This document shows, piece after piece, positions 20,861-30,749 of a stretch of DNA of 64,000 nucleotides. The position numbers and the translations under genes were made by a program. The notes beneath the pieces were generated by a model that was not told where the DNA came from, searched no databases, and saw only the letters and a list, made by a program, of their open reading frames with translations. The DNA is from Gymnothorax reevesii (lineage: Eukaryota > Chordata > Actinopteri > Anguilliformes > Muraenidae), in the NCBI GenBank assembly GCA_029721435.1, contig CM056576.1, positions 69,581,876-69,645,875 on the forward strand, read 5' to 3'. The stretch's first letter is position 1, and every line of letters begins with the position of its first letter.

Positions 20861-21850
20861 AGCAAAATTTCTCCTCGCTTTTTTCACGGGAATTTTGACA
20901 GTGGGACCATTGTTATTTTTGGGGCGATGAGGCATGATGTAGGGATTATGGATTTTTCTGCTGACAGGTCAGCTTTGGCATCACAGCAACTGGACAGGGC
21001 ATCTGCCTTGGAGGTCTTTATGATGGGTTAATAGGTTATTGTGATATTGAACCTGGTGAAGAAGAGCACACCTGGCTTGACAAGGATTACAGCGTTTTGC
21101 CGTTCGGATGTATTCTAAATTACGGTGGTCAGTCAGCATTGTAAAAGGATATAAAGCCCGCTCTAGCCAATGTCTCCACTTCTCAAGGACCAGCTTTACC
21201 ACCAGTCGGTTGCCCACATTGTAATTTGCTTCTGCTGTTATCAATTTATGTGAGAAGAATGCACAGGGGTGGAGATTCTCAGGAAACCCATGCCTGTGGG
21301 ACAGGATTGCCCCCTCTCCAACATTGGAGGCATTAACTTCCACTGGGAAGGGCTACTTTGGATCAAAATGGGGGTGGTCGTGAATCGATGTTTCAAGTCA
21401 TCAAAGGTGCACTGAGCCTCTGGATTCCATGCAATTTTCCTGGGATTTTCCCTTAAGTAGTAACGTAAGGGCTGGGCAACCATACTGAAATTTCAAATAA
21501 CGCGGTGGTAAAAGTTAGCGAACCCCATGAAGAATTGGAGCTCCCCAATGTTCCGTGGAACTAGCTAATTTGCTTTGATGTTCCGCTCTTCCATAGCCAC
21601 TCTATCTAGTGCTATCATGTATCAGACTGTGGTCTGACGAAAGACGCACTCTTCAGCCTTTGCATAGAGTTGGGAATCCAAATGACCGGCTTACACCTTG
21701 TTCAAGTGATGAACATGCTCAGGGTAAATTGGAGAAAACGGTGGTATATCATCTAGGTAAGCGATGACGTAGTATCAAAGCATGTCTCGCAGGATGTTGT
21801 GAATGAAAAATTGGAACCGCCAATTGAACGCCAGTGGGCACAGGAATTAA
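20860..21850 (-). pseudogene. Gypsy remnant (Gypsy-B): RT, connection and RNase H pieces
   Basis: Reading leftward, an RT active-site region (VIAYLDDIPPF near 21760) is followed by the thumb (NPEAQCTFDDLKHRFTTTPI, near 21400) and by RNase H motifs ([18 protein letters not shown] and [15 protein letters not shown], 21240-21090). Several stops and frame changes separate them. Gag, protease and integrase are missing or unrecognisable. The sequence left of 21000 may be the RNase H-integrase linker. It is an old copy. The SINE at 21883 lies just beyond its right end. Confidence 0.8.
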
Positions 21851-21882
21851 AAAATGTCACTTAAAAAAGTATGCAAAAATCA

Positions 21883-22367
21883 AGCTGCCGGATAGCTCAC
21901 TCGGTGAAGGCACTGCGCTGCAGTGCCGAAGCGACCATCACGTTGCGGGTTCGAGCCCCGGTCGTACCAACCGGCAGTGGTCGGCAGCTTTTTCAGAGTA
22001 GCGCACCATTGGCCATCGCGCTACAGGGTTTCAAATTGGGAAGGGACTGCCGGAAAAGGGAAATAAATAAAACAGCTTTGTTTGTTGCTCAAGCGCTTCC
22101 TGATGGCCAGATGGGCGCTCATCAGGAAGATTCTAAGTCTGTTCATGTCCGGGTATCCTCTGCCTTCGTTCTGAACTTGCGAAGATTCAATTAATGAGTG
22201 TATAAGAAGCGGTGGCTGACGGGCACATGCTTCGGAGGAGAGCCGTTAACCGTCTTCACTATCCTGAGTTGGCAGCAAGGGGTTGCAAATGAGCAAACTT
22301 TGTACATAGTTCACCAATTAGGCATTCCTGATTCCGGTGGGATTGGAGGTGCCAAATAAAAAAAAAT
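21883..22367 (+). mobile_element. tRNA-derived SINE with perfect 20-bp target duplication
   Basis: The head carries an RNA polymerase III A box-like GGATAGCTCACTCGG and a B box GGTTCGAGCC about 50 bases apart, as in tRNA genes and tRNA-derived SINEs. A unique body and an A-rich tail (AAATAAAAAAAAATAAA) follow. AAAAAAGTATGCAAAAATCA occurs at 21863-21882 and 22368-22387. A related copy lies inverted at 50696-51195. It has no protein and would depend on a LINE for movement. Confidence 0.9.
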
Positions 22368-22539
22368 AAAAAAGTATGCAAAAATCATTCAAACTGAGTG
22401 CTAGTTCCTCCCCTGTGGAGAGGCCTGTGTTAGAAGCAATCAGTGACATTCCCCAAGCGTCGGCTGCCTCACATGCCCCCGCTCACCCTCCAGTTCGCAT
22501 GAATTTCCCTAAATTTAGGGATCTACAAGTTCAGCTGAA

Positions 22540-23120
22540 ATGACAGATTTTATTCAGCAATGTGAAAATTTTTTGTCACTCAGACCTCTCAATCAAGAAT
22601 TACTGGGCTCACTTAATGCGGTGTTGCAAGGGCCTGCTCATAGGTGGTGGGTAGCTGCTCGCGGTAAAATAAAAAATTGGGACATGTTTAAGCAAGCTTT
22701 TTTAGAAGACTTTTGTCCCACTGACTATGAATCAGAAATAGAGAAGCAGCTCTGTGCCAGGTTTCAGACCCCTTCACAATGCTTAAGAGACTTTGCATAT
22801 AATTACTGTGCTCTTTGCTTGAAATGGAGGCCCAAAATGCCTGAGCATGAACTTGTGAAATCTTAAATACCTGTAATCCTCGGTTGGCTAGTAGTATGCG
22901 GGGCACAGTGAGAACAGTAGAACAGCTGGTGAAGATGGGTTCCATGATTGAGAGGGACTGGGCATCTAATAAAGACTACTGGAATAAAGTGCAGGGTGTT
23001 ACTGAGCGAGAGCGAAAAAAGCCATCCACTCAACAGAAAGGCAAAGACAAAGTCTTTGAGTCCCTGCCCTACTGGCTGTGCCCAAACAGATTAGAAATGC
23101 TAGAGGGGATGCAGTATTAG
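22540..23120 (+). pseudogene. Gypsy-A gag
   Basis: The frame 22540-22866 contains a retrotransposon gag core: NAVLQGPAHRWWVAARG, then DMFKQAFLEDFCPTDYES. A second frame from 22884 continues the capsid tail (NPRLASSMRGTVRTVEQLV type, partly out of frame). Stops and a frame change separate the two. No zinc knuckle was seen before the protease. Confidence 0.7.
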
Positions 23121-23401
23121 ACACGGGGTGCACCTACATACCCATGGATGAGGGTCTGTGGAAACAGATCTCATACGAGGGTGAGGTATTGCAGGGCTGT
23201 AACCACCAAGCCTTCATAATGGTCGATGGGCAGGAAAGCAGAGCTGCAGGCAAAGCAGTACTAATGATAAACCTGCATAACACCATCCATAAAGTGGAGG
23301 TGTATATTCTGAGGGATGAAAGCCTGTGTATGCCTGTGTTGTTGGGTCTGGATTTCCTTCTGACCAGCCAGATGACTTCACAGCCCCATCTTGGGAAGTA
23401 C
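23078..23401 (+). pseudogene. Gypsy-A protease, cut at its end by an LTR element
   Basis: VLDTGCTYIPM holds the catalytic DTG, and CMPVLLGLDFLL holds the later conserved LLG.DFL. The frame is cut at 23401 by the TGTATTATG start of the next element's 5' LTR. The residues read beyond that point come from the LTR. Confidence 0.75.
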
Positions 23402-23904
23402 TGTATTATGAATATAGGCCACTGGATGGCAGTATTTACCTTTTTTTTGTTAAGCCCAGACTGGAAATAGGTTTGGACATGTTCTGGGCATGTCTGAAAC
23501 AAGTCCCAGAGAAAAGAAAAAAAATAGTCTAAAAGGTGGGAGGGGTTTGCAAAAGAGTATATAAGGAGGGAGAACTGAGGCAGTAAAGTAGTAGGAGAAA
23601 TTGCAAGGAGAAGGATACATGTGATCAGACCTTTCATTCTGTTTAAGACCTATGAAGCTTATAGTGGAATTTTGCCTGTGTTAGAGCATTTTCCTCACCC
23701 AGGACATCACCAAGGAACCCAACCAAAAGGGACTGTAAATATTTCTGTTTTTCTTGTTATCAATCTTGGTCATTAGATTAGTCAGTAGATTAGTTAGTTG
23801 TTAGTTGTCTTTGTTAATTAAATGTGTTAAAGTTTTAAAATTGTGTCTGTCATCCCTTGCTGTTGTGGATGTTGTAAATGTAATAACAAATTGGGGCCAT
23901 AACA
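23402..23904 (+). repeat. 5' LTR of the first Gmr1-like element
   Basis: It starts TGTATTATGAATATAGG and ends GGGGCCATAACA. It is nearly colinear with 28804-29305, with a low number of mismatches and one-base gaps. A TATA-like GTATATAAGG is present near 23556. Confidence 0.9.
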
Positions 23905-24030
23905 AATTGGGGGCTCATGTCCGGGATAGACCATTGTGTGAGTCATTTATTGAAAATCTAACACTTCAAATTGTAAAATTGTTTTTGTGAATTTTCCCAT
24001 ATATATATATATATCGACAGATAGACAGCA

Positions 24031-24837
24031 ATGGATGATTTCTTGGCATCACCAACCGTAGAGGTTTTGAAGTCTTTTAAAAAGACAGAGCTGTTAGAAA
24101 TATGCAGACATTTGGAGCTGACAGAGGTAAAACCAGCCATGCGAAAAGCAAGACTGGCTAAAGAGAAAGTTGAATATTACATTGATGAAAATGTGTTTGC
24201 ACCAGGAGATCTGGAACAATTTCCAGTGGAAAATCCAAGTATAGAAATTTAACTTAAATTAAAAATGCTAGAGATTGAAAGGGAGGAAAAAGAAAAACAA
24301 AGGCAGTTTGAGTAAGAAAAATTAGCAAGACAGAGAGATTTTGAATTAAAGAAATTTGATAGAGAAGAAAGACTCCAAATGGAGCTCCTAAAAATTAAAA
24401 TTGAATCTGAAAATAAATTTTGTGCCAGTCAGGAGGTAAAACTGGTGCCTCCATTTTCGGAAAAGGACGTAGACAACTATTTCCAGTGTTTTGAAAAGGT
24501 AGCAAAGAGTTGCCAGTGGCCAAAGGAACACTGGCCTCTGATGTTGCAAACTGTCTTCAAGGGTAAAGCTCAACAAGCCTATTCGGCTTTGTCTGCAGAT
24601 GATTCCTCTGATTATGAGGTTGTCAAAAAGGTTATTTTGAGAGCTTATGAGTTGGTTCCAGAGGCTTACCGACAGAAATTCAGAGGTCTGAAGAAATCTG
24701 AAAATCAGACTTATGTGGAATTTGCTAATGAGAAGAAGGTTTGCTTTGAGCGCTGGTGTACTTCTATGGAGGTCAAGGATGATTTCAACTCACTAAAAGA
24801 GATTTTGTTAGTTGAAGAATTTAAGAACTGTTTATAG
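24031..24837 (+). pseudogene. Gmr1-like element 1 gag with SCAN-like capsid
   Basis: One frame interrupted by stops at 24250-24252 and about 24314. It starts MDDFLASPTVEVLKSF; a charged coiled-coil-like stretch (EREEKEKQRQFE) follows. The SCAN-like region begins PPFSEKDVDNYFQCFEKVA and continues with WPLMLQTVFKGKAQQAYSAL and YRQKFRGLKKSENQTYVEFA. This WP.....L.....G.A..A and YR..FR pattern is the one shared by SCAN domains and Gmr1-type gag. A TAG at 24835 interrupts it just before the zinc-knuckle part. Confidence 0.82.
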
Positions 24838-24879
24838 GATGATATTAAGACCTACCTTCATGAGAAGCAAGCACTGAAT

Positions 24880-26079
24880 TTGCAATCAGCTGCCAAATTT
24901 GCTGATGAATATGTTCTCACACAAAAGTCCAAATTTCAGTCTAGCAGTAACAATAGATGGTTCCAATTTCAGAAAAAAGGGAACGGTGATACCCAAGATT
25001 CCTCACCCAAAGACAAAGACAAATCTGGTGATGGTGCTCAGAAATCCAGTAACAGGTCTGATCAAAGTGTGAAAGCTGACAGTGACAAAAGTGGTCTAGT
25101 TTGCAGTTATTGCAAGAAATCTGGTCATGTTACAACTAACTGTTGGTTCCTTAAAGCTAAGAAAGAAAAAGAAAAGGATACCAAACCAAATGCCTTTGTG
25201 AAAACAAGGTTAGAAACCCCTGTAGTAGATAACCGATCTGCTAAATTGCCTGCTTCTTGTGGGGCTAAAAAGCCTGATACTGCTGTCTTTGTGAGGGAAG
25301 AATTTCTTCCATTTGTGTCAGAGGGATTTGTGGCTCTGAATGAGCATACTACTCCTGTCCCCGTATATATCCTAAGGGATACCGGAGCTTCTCAGTCACT
25401 TTTGTTGTTGGACTCCTTGGAGTTACGTGATGAGACCGCTTCAGGGGATTTCATACTTGTACAAGGTATTGAAGAGAGGACTGTATCTATACCCCTGCGC
25501 TCTGTATTCTTGAAGTCAGATTTAGTTACAGGACAGGTAAAGGTGGGACCTATGTCAAGTCTACCTATAAAGGGTGTTTCTCTGTTGCTAGGCAATGACC
25601 TGGCTGGGGGCAATGTAGTTCCCCCTGTTCATCTTACTTCACAGCCGAGCACTGAAGATGGCGATGAAGACCCATCTTTGTATCCTTCCTGTGCAGTGAC
25701 CCGTGCTATGGCCAAGAAGGCTCAAGAAGAAGATAATGTGGTGCTGTCCAGCACATTGAATAGTCAGGACTCAGGTGGTTTGCCTCATGACTCTGTTCGG
25801 CCTACTATGATTTCTCCGTTTGAGGACTTATCAGATACTTTTATCAGTTCTTTGTTCAGCCAGCCAGATGGGTCTGGTGATTCTGATGTGTCTGGAGACT
25901 TGTCTCTGTCCAGAAAGCCGTTGATTGAGGAGCAAACTAATGATCCTGAAATTTGTGTACTAAAGAGGAGAGCCCTTCCTGATAAAGAAATAGACGCAGT
26001 TCCAGTTGGGTATTATCTCAAGGATGGTGTGTTGATGCGGAAGTGGCGCCCTCCTGATATCCCTGCCAATGCAGATTGA
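24880..26079 (+). CDS. Gmr1-like element 1 gag C-terminus, zinc knuckle and protease
   Basis: Same frame as the capsid piece, after a TAG. A lysine/serine-rich linker leads to the zinc knuckle CSYCKKSGHVTTNC (near 25105). The aspartic protease signature is VYILRDTGASQSLLLL (near 25375), with GVSLLLGNDLAG later. The rest, to TGA 26077-26079, is an acidic linker ending in YYLKDGVLMRKWRPP, the segment that normally leads into the integrase zinc-binding domain. That stop is a nonsense mutation, since integrase continues at the next codon. Confidence 0.85.
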   Translation: MQSAAKFADEYVLTQKSKFQSSSNNRWFQFQKKGNGDTQDSSPKDKDKSGDGAQKSSNRSDQSVKADSDKSGLVCSYCKKSGHVTTNCWFLKAKKEKEKDTKPNAFVKTRLETPVVDNRSAKLPASCGAKKPDTAVFVREEFLPFVSEGFVALNEHTTPVPVYILRDTGASQSLLLLDSLELRDETASGDFILVQGIEERTVSIPLRSVFLKSDLVTGQVKVGPMSSLPIKGVSLLLGNDLAGGNVVPPVHLTSQPSTEDGDEDPSLYPSCAVTRAMAKKAQEEDNVVLSSTLNSQDSGGLPHDSVRPTMISPFEDLSDTFISSLFSQPDGSGDSDVSGDLSLSRKPLIEEQTNDPEICVLKRRALPDKEIDAVPVGYYLKDGVLMRKWRPPDIPANAD

Positions 26080-26082
26080 GCA

Positions 26083-26862
26083 GTGGTCAGGCAAATTGTT
26101 GTTCCGACGGTCTACAGGAATGAGATCTTAACAACGGCTCATAGTTTACCTTTAGGAGGTCATCTTTGTGTTAATAAGACTGTTGATAAGATCATGAAAC
26201 ACTTCTTTTGGCCTGGGCTTCGGAAAGATGTTTACAACATTTGCAAAACCTGTCACACTTGTCAGGTAGTTGGAAAACACCAGTTCGACCCACATGTAGC
26301 TCCATTGCAGCCTATCCCAGCATTTGGGGAGCCGTTCTCTAAGGTCATTGCTGATTGTGTTGGTCCATTACCCAAGACTAGATCTGGAAATCAGTACTTG
26401 TTGACAATCATGTGTGCATCTACCAAATTCCCTGAAGCCATACCTCTAAGTAACAACAAGGCAACTGCAATCTCAAAGGCTTTGATAAAGTTCTTCACGT
26501 TGTTTGGCCTTCCCAGGGAAATTCAGTCAGACCAAGGTAGCAATTTCACTTCCGGATTGTTTCAGCAGGTTGTGTATGAACTAGGTGCAAAGCAGATTCT
26601 TTTTAGTGCCTATCATCCAGAAAGTCAGGGTGCCTTAGAGCGGTTTCATTCCACTCTCAAGACAATGATGAGGACTTATTGTTATGACCATGAGAAAGAC
26701 TGGGATGAAGGTGTTCATTTGCTGTTGTTTGCAGCTAGAGAAGCAGCGCAGGAGTCTACTGGATTCAGTCCGTTTGAGCTAGTGTTTTGCCATGAAGTGA
26801 GAGGACCTTTGCTATTGTTGAGTGAACAATGGCAAGAGAGAACCGCATATCAGTCTGTTTGA
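26083..26862 (+). CDS. Gmr1-like element 1 integrase
   Basis: The HHCC domain is HSLPLGGHLCVNKTVDKIMK to CKTCHTCQ. The catalytic core shows D in VIADCVGPLPK, D in IQSDQGSNFTSG and E in GALERFHSTLK, so DDE is intact. The frame is open from just after TGA 26077-26079 (first codon GTG-like) and is lost near 26850 by a frameshift; the integrase C-terminal part continues in the other frame from about 26845. Its position ahead of RT is the notable point. Confidence 0.9.
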   Translation: MVRQIVVPTVYRNEILTTAHSLPLGGHLCVNKTVDKIMKHFFWPGLRKDVYNICKTCHTCQVVGKHQFDPHVAPLQPIPAFGEPFSKVIADCVGPLPKTRSGNQYLLTIMCASTKFPEAIPLSNNKATAISKALIKFFTLFGLPREIQSDQGSNFTSGLFQQVVYELGAKQILFSAYHPESQGALERFHSTLKTMMRTYCYDHEKDWDEGVHLLLFAAREAAQESTGFSPFELVFCHEVRGPLLLLSEQWQERTAYQSV

Positions 26863-27922
26863 CTATGTTAGCAAGTTCAAGGAAAGACTGCGTGCAGCTT
26901 GTGACCAAGCCAAAGAGAACTTGAAATCAAGTCAGGGAAAAATGAAAACTTGGTATGACCATAAGGCTAGAAGCCGTGAGTTTAAACGAGGAGACAAGGC
27001 CCTTGTGTTGTGCCCCTTGCAGTCCAATCCATTGCAGGCTAGATTTCATGGTCCTTATGAAATTCTGACAAAACTCAATGATCTCAATTACATTGTAAAG
27101 ACTCCAGATAGGAGAAAACCAAAACAATTGTGTCACATTAACATGCTGAAGCCTTATCATGACAGAAATGCTAGGGTTGCAGCTGTCACTTCAGATTCTC
27201 CTATAGTCGAAACGTGTGAAGATGAGGGGGAGTTTCAAGATGATGAACCTAGAATTAAAGCTGAAGTTCTTTCATGTAAATTGTCAAATTCTGAAGTGTT
27301 GCAAAATCTTGATGTAAAACTCCAGCACTTAGAACCCTCACAGAGAGATCAGTCTGAGAGGTTGATCAAGAAATATGAGGATCTGTTTCCTGATGTTCCA
27401 AAGAGAGTTTCTATAGCCTCTCATGATGTAGATGTTGGTGATGCCAAACCAAAAGAACAGCATTCGGACCGGATGAATCCTGAAAAGAGAGAGATTGCAG
27501 AGAAAGAGGTTGAGTACATGTTAGAACATGATATTATTAGACCCTCCAACTCAGATTGGAGTTCACCCTATGTGCTAGTTCCGAAACCTGATGGAAGTAC
27601 TAGATTCTGTACAGATTATCGCAAAGTCAATGCTATAACTAGAACTGATGTGTTTCCAATACCTAGGATTGATGATTGTATCGATAGAGTAGGGCAAGCA
27701 AAGTTTCTGACCAAGATTGATTTATTGAAGGGTTATTGGTGTGTGCCTTTAACTGAGAGGGCCAAGAGCATCTCTGCTTTTACCACACCATCTGGGTTGT
27801 ACCAGTATGAAGTCCTACTCTTTGGCATGAAAAATGCCCCAGCCACGTTCCAAAGGATGATACAGTCTACAATCGCCGAATTGCCACACACGGGTGCATA
27901 CATCAATGACCTGATCACATGA
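26822..27922 (+). CDS. Gmr1-like element 1 integrase C-terminus and reverse transcriptase
   Basis: The frame starts in a different register from the integrase and becomes meaningful near 26845. It carries the integrase tail (FKERLRAACDQAKENLKS, FKRGDKALVLCPL, FHGPYEILTKLND), a linker, and then RT: STRFCTDYRKVNAIT, TKIDLLKGYWCVPL, LLFGMKNAPATFQRM. The active site reads YINDLIT instead of YxDD, so the first catalytic Asp is lost. TGA 27920-27922 follows immediately, and RT thumb sequence continues after it with further stops. Confidence 0.88.
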   Translation: MNNGKREPHISLFDYVSKFKERLRAACDQAKENLKSSQGKMKTWYDHKARSREFKRGDKALVLCPLQSNPLQARFHGPYEILTKLNDLNYIVKTPDRRKPKQLCHINMLKPYHDRNARVAAVTSDSPIVETCEDEGEFQDDEPRIKAEVLSCKLSNSEVLQNLDVKLQHLEPSQRDQSERLIKKYEDLFPDVPKRVSIASHDVDVGDAKPKEQHSDRMNPEKREIAEKEVEYMLEHDIIRPSNSDWSSPYVLVPKPDGSTRFCTDYRKVNAITRTDVFPIPRIDDCIDRVGQAKFLTKIDLLKGYWCVPLTERAKSISAFTTPSGLYQYEVLLFGMKNAPATFQRMIQSTIAELPHTGAYINDLIT

Positions 27923-28690
27923 AGTGACTCCTGGGAAGAACATCTGAAAGATGTAGAGACGTTGTTCCAGCGCCTGACCCAGGCTAACCTGACTGTTAAC
28001 CTGAACAAGAGTGACTTTGGTTGTGCTACTGTGACCTATCTCGGCTACGTCATAGGCTAGGGTAAGGTGGCACCCATATATGCTAAAGTCCAAGCCATCA
28101 TGGACTTTCCAGTTCCTGACAACAAAAAAGCTTTGCGCCGCTTCCTTGGAATGATCGGGTACTACCGCAAGTTCTGCAAGAACTTTGCTGAGATTGCTCT
28201 CAGTCTAACTAACTAACTGAAGAAAGGCGTAAAGTTCCCTTGGGATGATGCATGTTAGAGAGCCTTCGATCTCCTGAAGTCTCTGCTGTGTCACTTCCCC
28301 GTGCTCAAATCTCCTGACTTCAACGAACCGTTCTCCATTGCGGTCGATGCTAGCGACCAAGCTTGTGGATCTGTGCTCCTTCAGAGAAGTGACTCTGGTG
28401 ACATTGAGCATCCCGTGGCATACTTCTCCAGGAAGTTCAATCGCCACCAAAGGAACTATTCCACATTAGAGAAGGAGCTGTCAGCTCTGGTTTTATCTTT
28501 ACAACACTTTGAGGTTTATTTTTGTACTGGGCAAAAGCCAATGATTGTGTACACTGACCACAATCCGTTAATGTTTTTGAGTAAGATGAAAAACAAGAAT
28601 CGGAGATTGTTGAATTGGAGTTTGACTAGGAAATTAAGCATGTGAAGGGTACTGACAATGTAATTGCTGATTGCTTATCGTGTTTGAATA
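27923..28690 (+). pseudogene. Gmr1-like element 1 RT thumb and RNase H
   Basis: In the same frame as RT: LTVNLNKSDFGCATVTYLGY, RRFLGMIGYYRKFCKNF, then a clean stretch 28301-28645 with SIAVDASDQACGSVLLQ, TLEKELSALVLSLQHFEVYF and VYTDHNPLMFL. Stops occur near 28058, 28214 and 28255, and a frame change near 28630 follows the RNase H core. The 3' LTR starts about 110 bp further on. Confidence 0.85.
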
Positions 28691-28803
28691 TGTATATATA
28701 TATCACATGTTTATTTGATTTTTGTATGATATGTTTATATAGACAAGTGTCCACTTAACCATTTTTTATTGAAAAGAAAATTTTTTGCGTTTTGGATTGG
28801 AGG

Positions 28804-29305
28804 TGTAATGTGAATATAGGCCACTGGATGGAAGTATTTACCTTTTTTTTGTTACGCCCAGACTGGAGCTAGGTTTGGACATGTTCTGGGCATGTCTGAA
28901 ACAAGTCCCAGAGAAAAGAAAAAAAAGTCTAAAAGGTGGGAGGGGTTTGCAAAAGAGTATATCAGGAGGGAGAACTGAGGCAGTAAAGTAGTAGGAGAAA
29001 TTGCAAGGAGAAGGATACATGCGTCCAGACCTTTCATTCTGTTTAAGACCTGTGAAGCTTATAGTGGATTTTTGCCTGTGTTAGAGCATTTCCCTCACCC
29101 AGGACATCACCAAGGAACCCAACTAAAAGGGACTGTAAATATTTCTGTTTTTCTTGTTAATCAATCTTGGTCATTTGATTAGTCAGTAGATTAGTTAGTT
29201 GTTAGTTGTCTTTGTTAATTAAATGTGTTAAAGTTTTAAACTTGTGTCTGTCATCCCTTGCTGTTGTGGATGTTGTAAATGTAATAACAAATTGGGGCCA
29301 TAACA
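28804..29305 (+). repeat. 3' LTR of the first Gmr1-like element
   Basis: It starts TGTAATGTGAATATAGG after a short purine-rich tract (GGATTGGAGG) and ends GGGGCCATAACA. It matches 23402-23904. The next four bases, GTAC, repeat the four before the 5' LTR. Confidence 0.9.
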
Positions 29306-29940
29306 GTACGGATTGCCTGGAGGAAAAAGCCATAATTTTCTCATGAGGACAAAAGAAGGAGGCCATGCGATGGGAAATCAGGGGCCCAGCTGCGAATTTT
29401 TAGATGGCTGTCGCAGCACCAGATGTTGGCAAGGCATCCAGAAGCCTCAATCTGGATATCCAACCTGAAGCCGTAAGAACCCTGCTGCAGGCGTAGCCTA
29501 CTGTGTGGAATTACAAGTTGGGGAATACCAGGGTTGTACAACATTTCATCCATACTGCTAATGAAGTTCTGGTGAGGAAGAGGGCTTAGAGAACAAGAAA
29601 TCATTGAACAGCATGTGTTTAAGATGTTGAAGGGTGACATCATTGAGCCATCTTCCTCAGCTTGGGCCTCCCTGCTGTGCTTGTCCCAAAGCCAGATGGA
29701 TCGTTAAGATTCTGTGTAGACTACAGGGACCATACTGGAGTCCATGGGAAGCACTGCTATTTTCAGCACACTGGACTTACAAAATGGATATTAGTAAGTG
29801 TCCATAGATGAAGATCGCATTAGAAAAACTGCTGTAATAACACCGCAAGGTTTTTTCCATTTAAAGGTTATGCTATTTGGACTCAAGAATGCTGGTGCAA
29901 CCTTCCAGCGCTTAAAGCAATACATGACTGTTTCTTAAAC
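29306..29940 (+). pseudogene. Gypsy-A reverse transcriptase fragment
   Basis: After the LTR element, Gypsy-A resumes with degraded pol: near 29640 IIEPSSSAWAS, later STLDLQNGY, then [20 protein letters not shown] and ATFQRL near 29900. These are RT motifs in order, separated by stops and frame changes. The segment breaks off before the YxDD region; YIDDI appears only near 30605. Confidence 0.75.
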
Positions 29941-30599
29941 TTCTGACTTAACAGTGCCTCTACAGTTCCCAGGTGTAATTGCACTGTTGTAAATACCTAT
30001 CAGACACTTGCCGCGCATCCTCCACTACTTCTCAAATCCGTGCACATCTTTGCAGATAACAGCGATGTCATCCAAAAAGGAAAAGTGATTTTGCATGACT
30101 TTTCAGGAATATTACTTATCACACGAGGTTGTATTCCTTTTGTCACAACATTCATGTAAATCACCCTCAAAATATAGGACGCGCTGCATGAAATGGCATG
30201 GTATTATGCAGTCCCGTTACAGGTTTTAGCCACAGCGACCAAAGCCCTTTCTGATGTTCACTCTAGTTTTATCTCTTGCTCGATCAGATTCTCTTTTTCG
30301 TTTTTTGGCCTCTTCAGAACGCGTCTATTTTTGTTTTGTTGGCTCCGCCATGATCCCCAAAGCGCATCTGATGCTTAATCTAACCTTCCTTGTTTATATG
30401 CTGTGCGCTGTAAAGAGGAACGTACGCGCACGCACACTTGGCATAGAGGTCCTAGACGGACCACGGCCACTTCAAGCACTCATAGTAAAAGAACTGCTGA
30501 CATTGTAGAAATGACAGAATGATCATTTGCAATATTTTTAGTCAATATAACAGTGAAATAATTATACGGTATTTTTGTTAAGGTACAAAAGTTACATCG
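29941..30599. other. Unassigned sequence inside Gypsy-A
   Basis: No clear gene. On the minus strand near 30070 the short string FLDDIAVI resembles an RT active site and may be another Gypsy scrap. Evidence is thin. Confidence 0.3.
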
Positions 30600-30749
30600 G
30601 TGGGTGTACATCGATGACATTTTTGTTTTGGGGTTAGTGGGGTGGTACCATAAATTTATCCCTAAACTGGCTGATTTGTCTGCACCCTTGAACTGCCTGA
30701 AGAAGACAGGGGTGAAGTGGGAGTGGTCTGCTAAATGTCAGACAGCCTT
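30600..30749 (+). pseudogene. Gypsy-A RT active site and connection fragment
   Basis: [10 protein letters not shown] is joined, after an apparent deletion, to [20 protein letters not shown] and [16 protein letters not shown], typical Gypsy thumb/connection sequence. It ends at about 30749, where Tc1 sequence begins. Confidence 0.8.

Larger units (their letters stand above)
23402..29305 (+). mobile_element. Gmr1-like Gypsy element (integrase before RT), 5.9 kb
   Basis: LTRs of about 500 bp lie at 23402-23904 and 28804-29305. GTAC flanks both sides (23398-23401 and 29306-29309). The primer site TGGGGGCTCATGTCCGGGAT at 23909 resembles a tRNA-Pro primer site with two extra bases. Internal order is gag with a SCAN-like region, zinc knuckle, protease, integrase, RT, RNase H. 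Placing integrase before RT is the hallmark described for Gmr1-type Gypsy elements; the usual order is RT first. Many stops and at least one frameshift make it dead. It sits inside the protease/RT junction of Gypsy-A. Confidence 0.9.

Noticed and set aside
21883..21970. Functional tRNA gene
   Set aside because: The A and B boxes are tRNA-like, but the sequence continues into a SINE body with an A-rich tail and target duplication, and a second copy exists.
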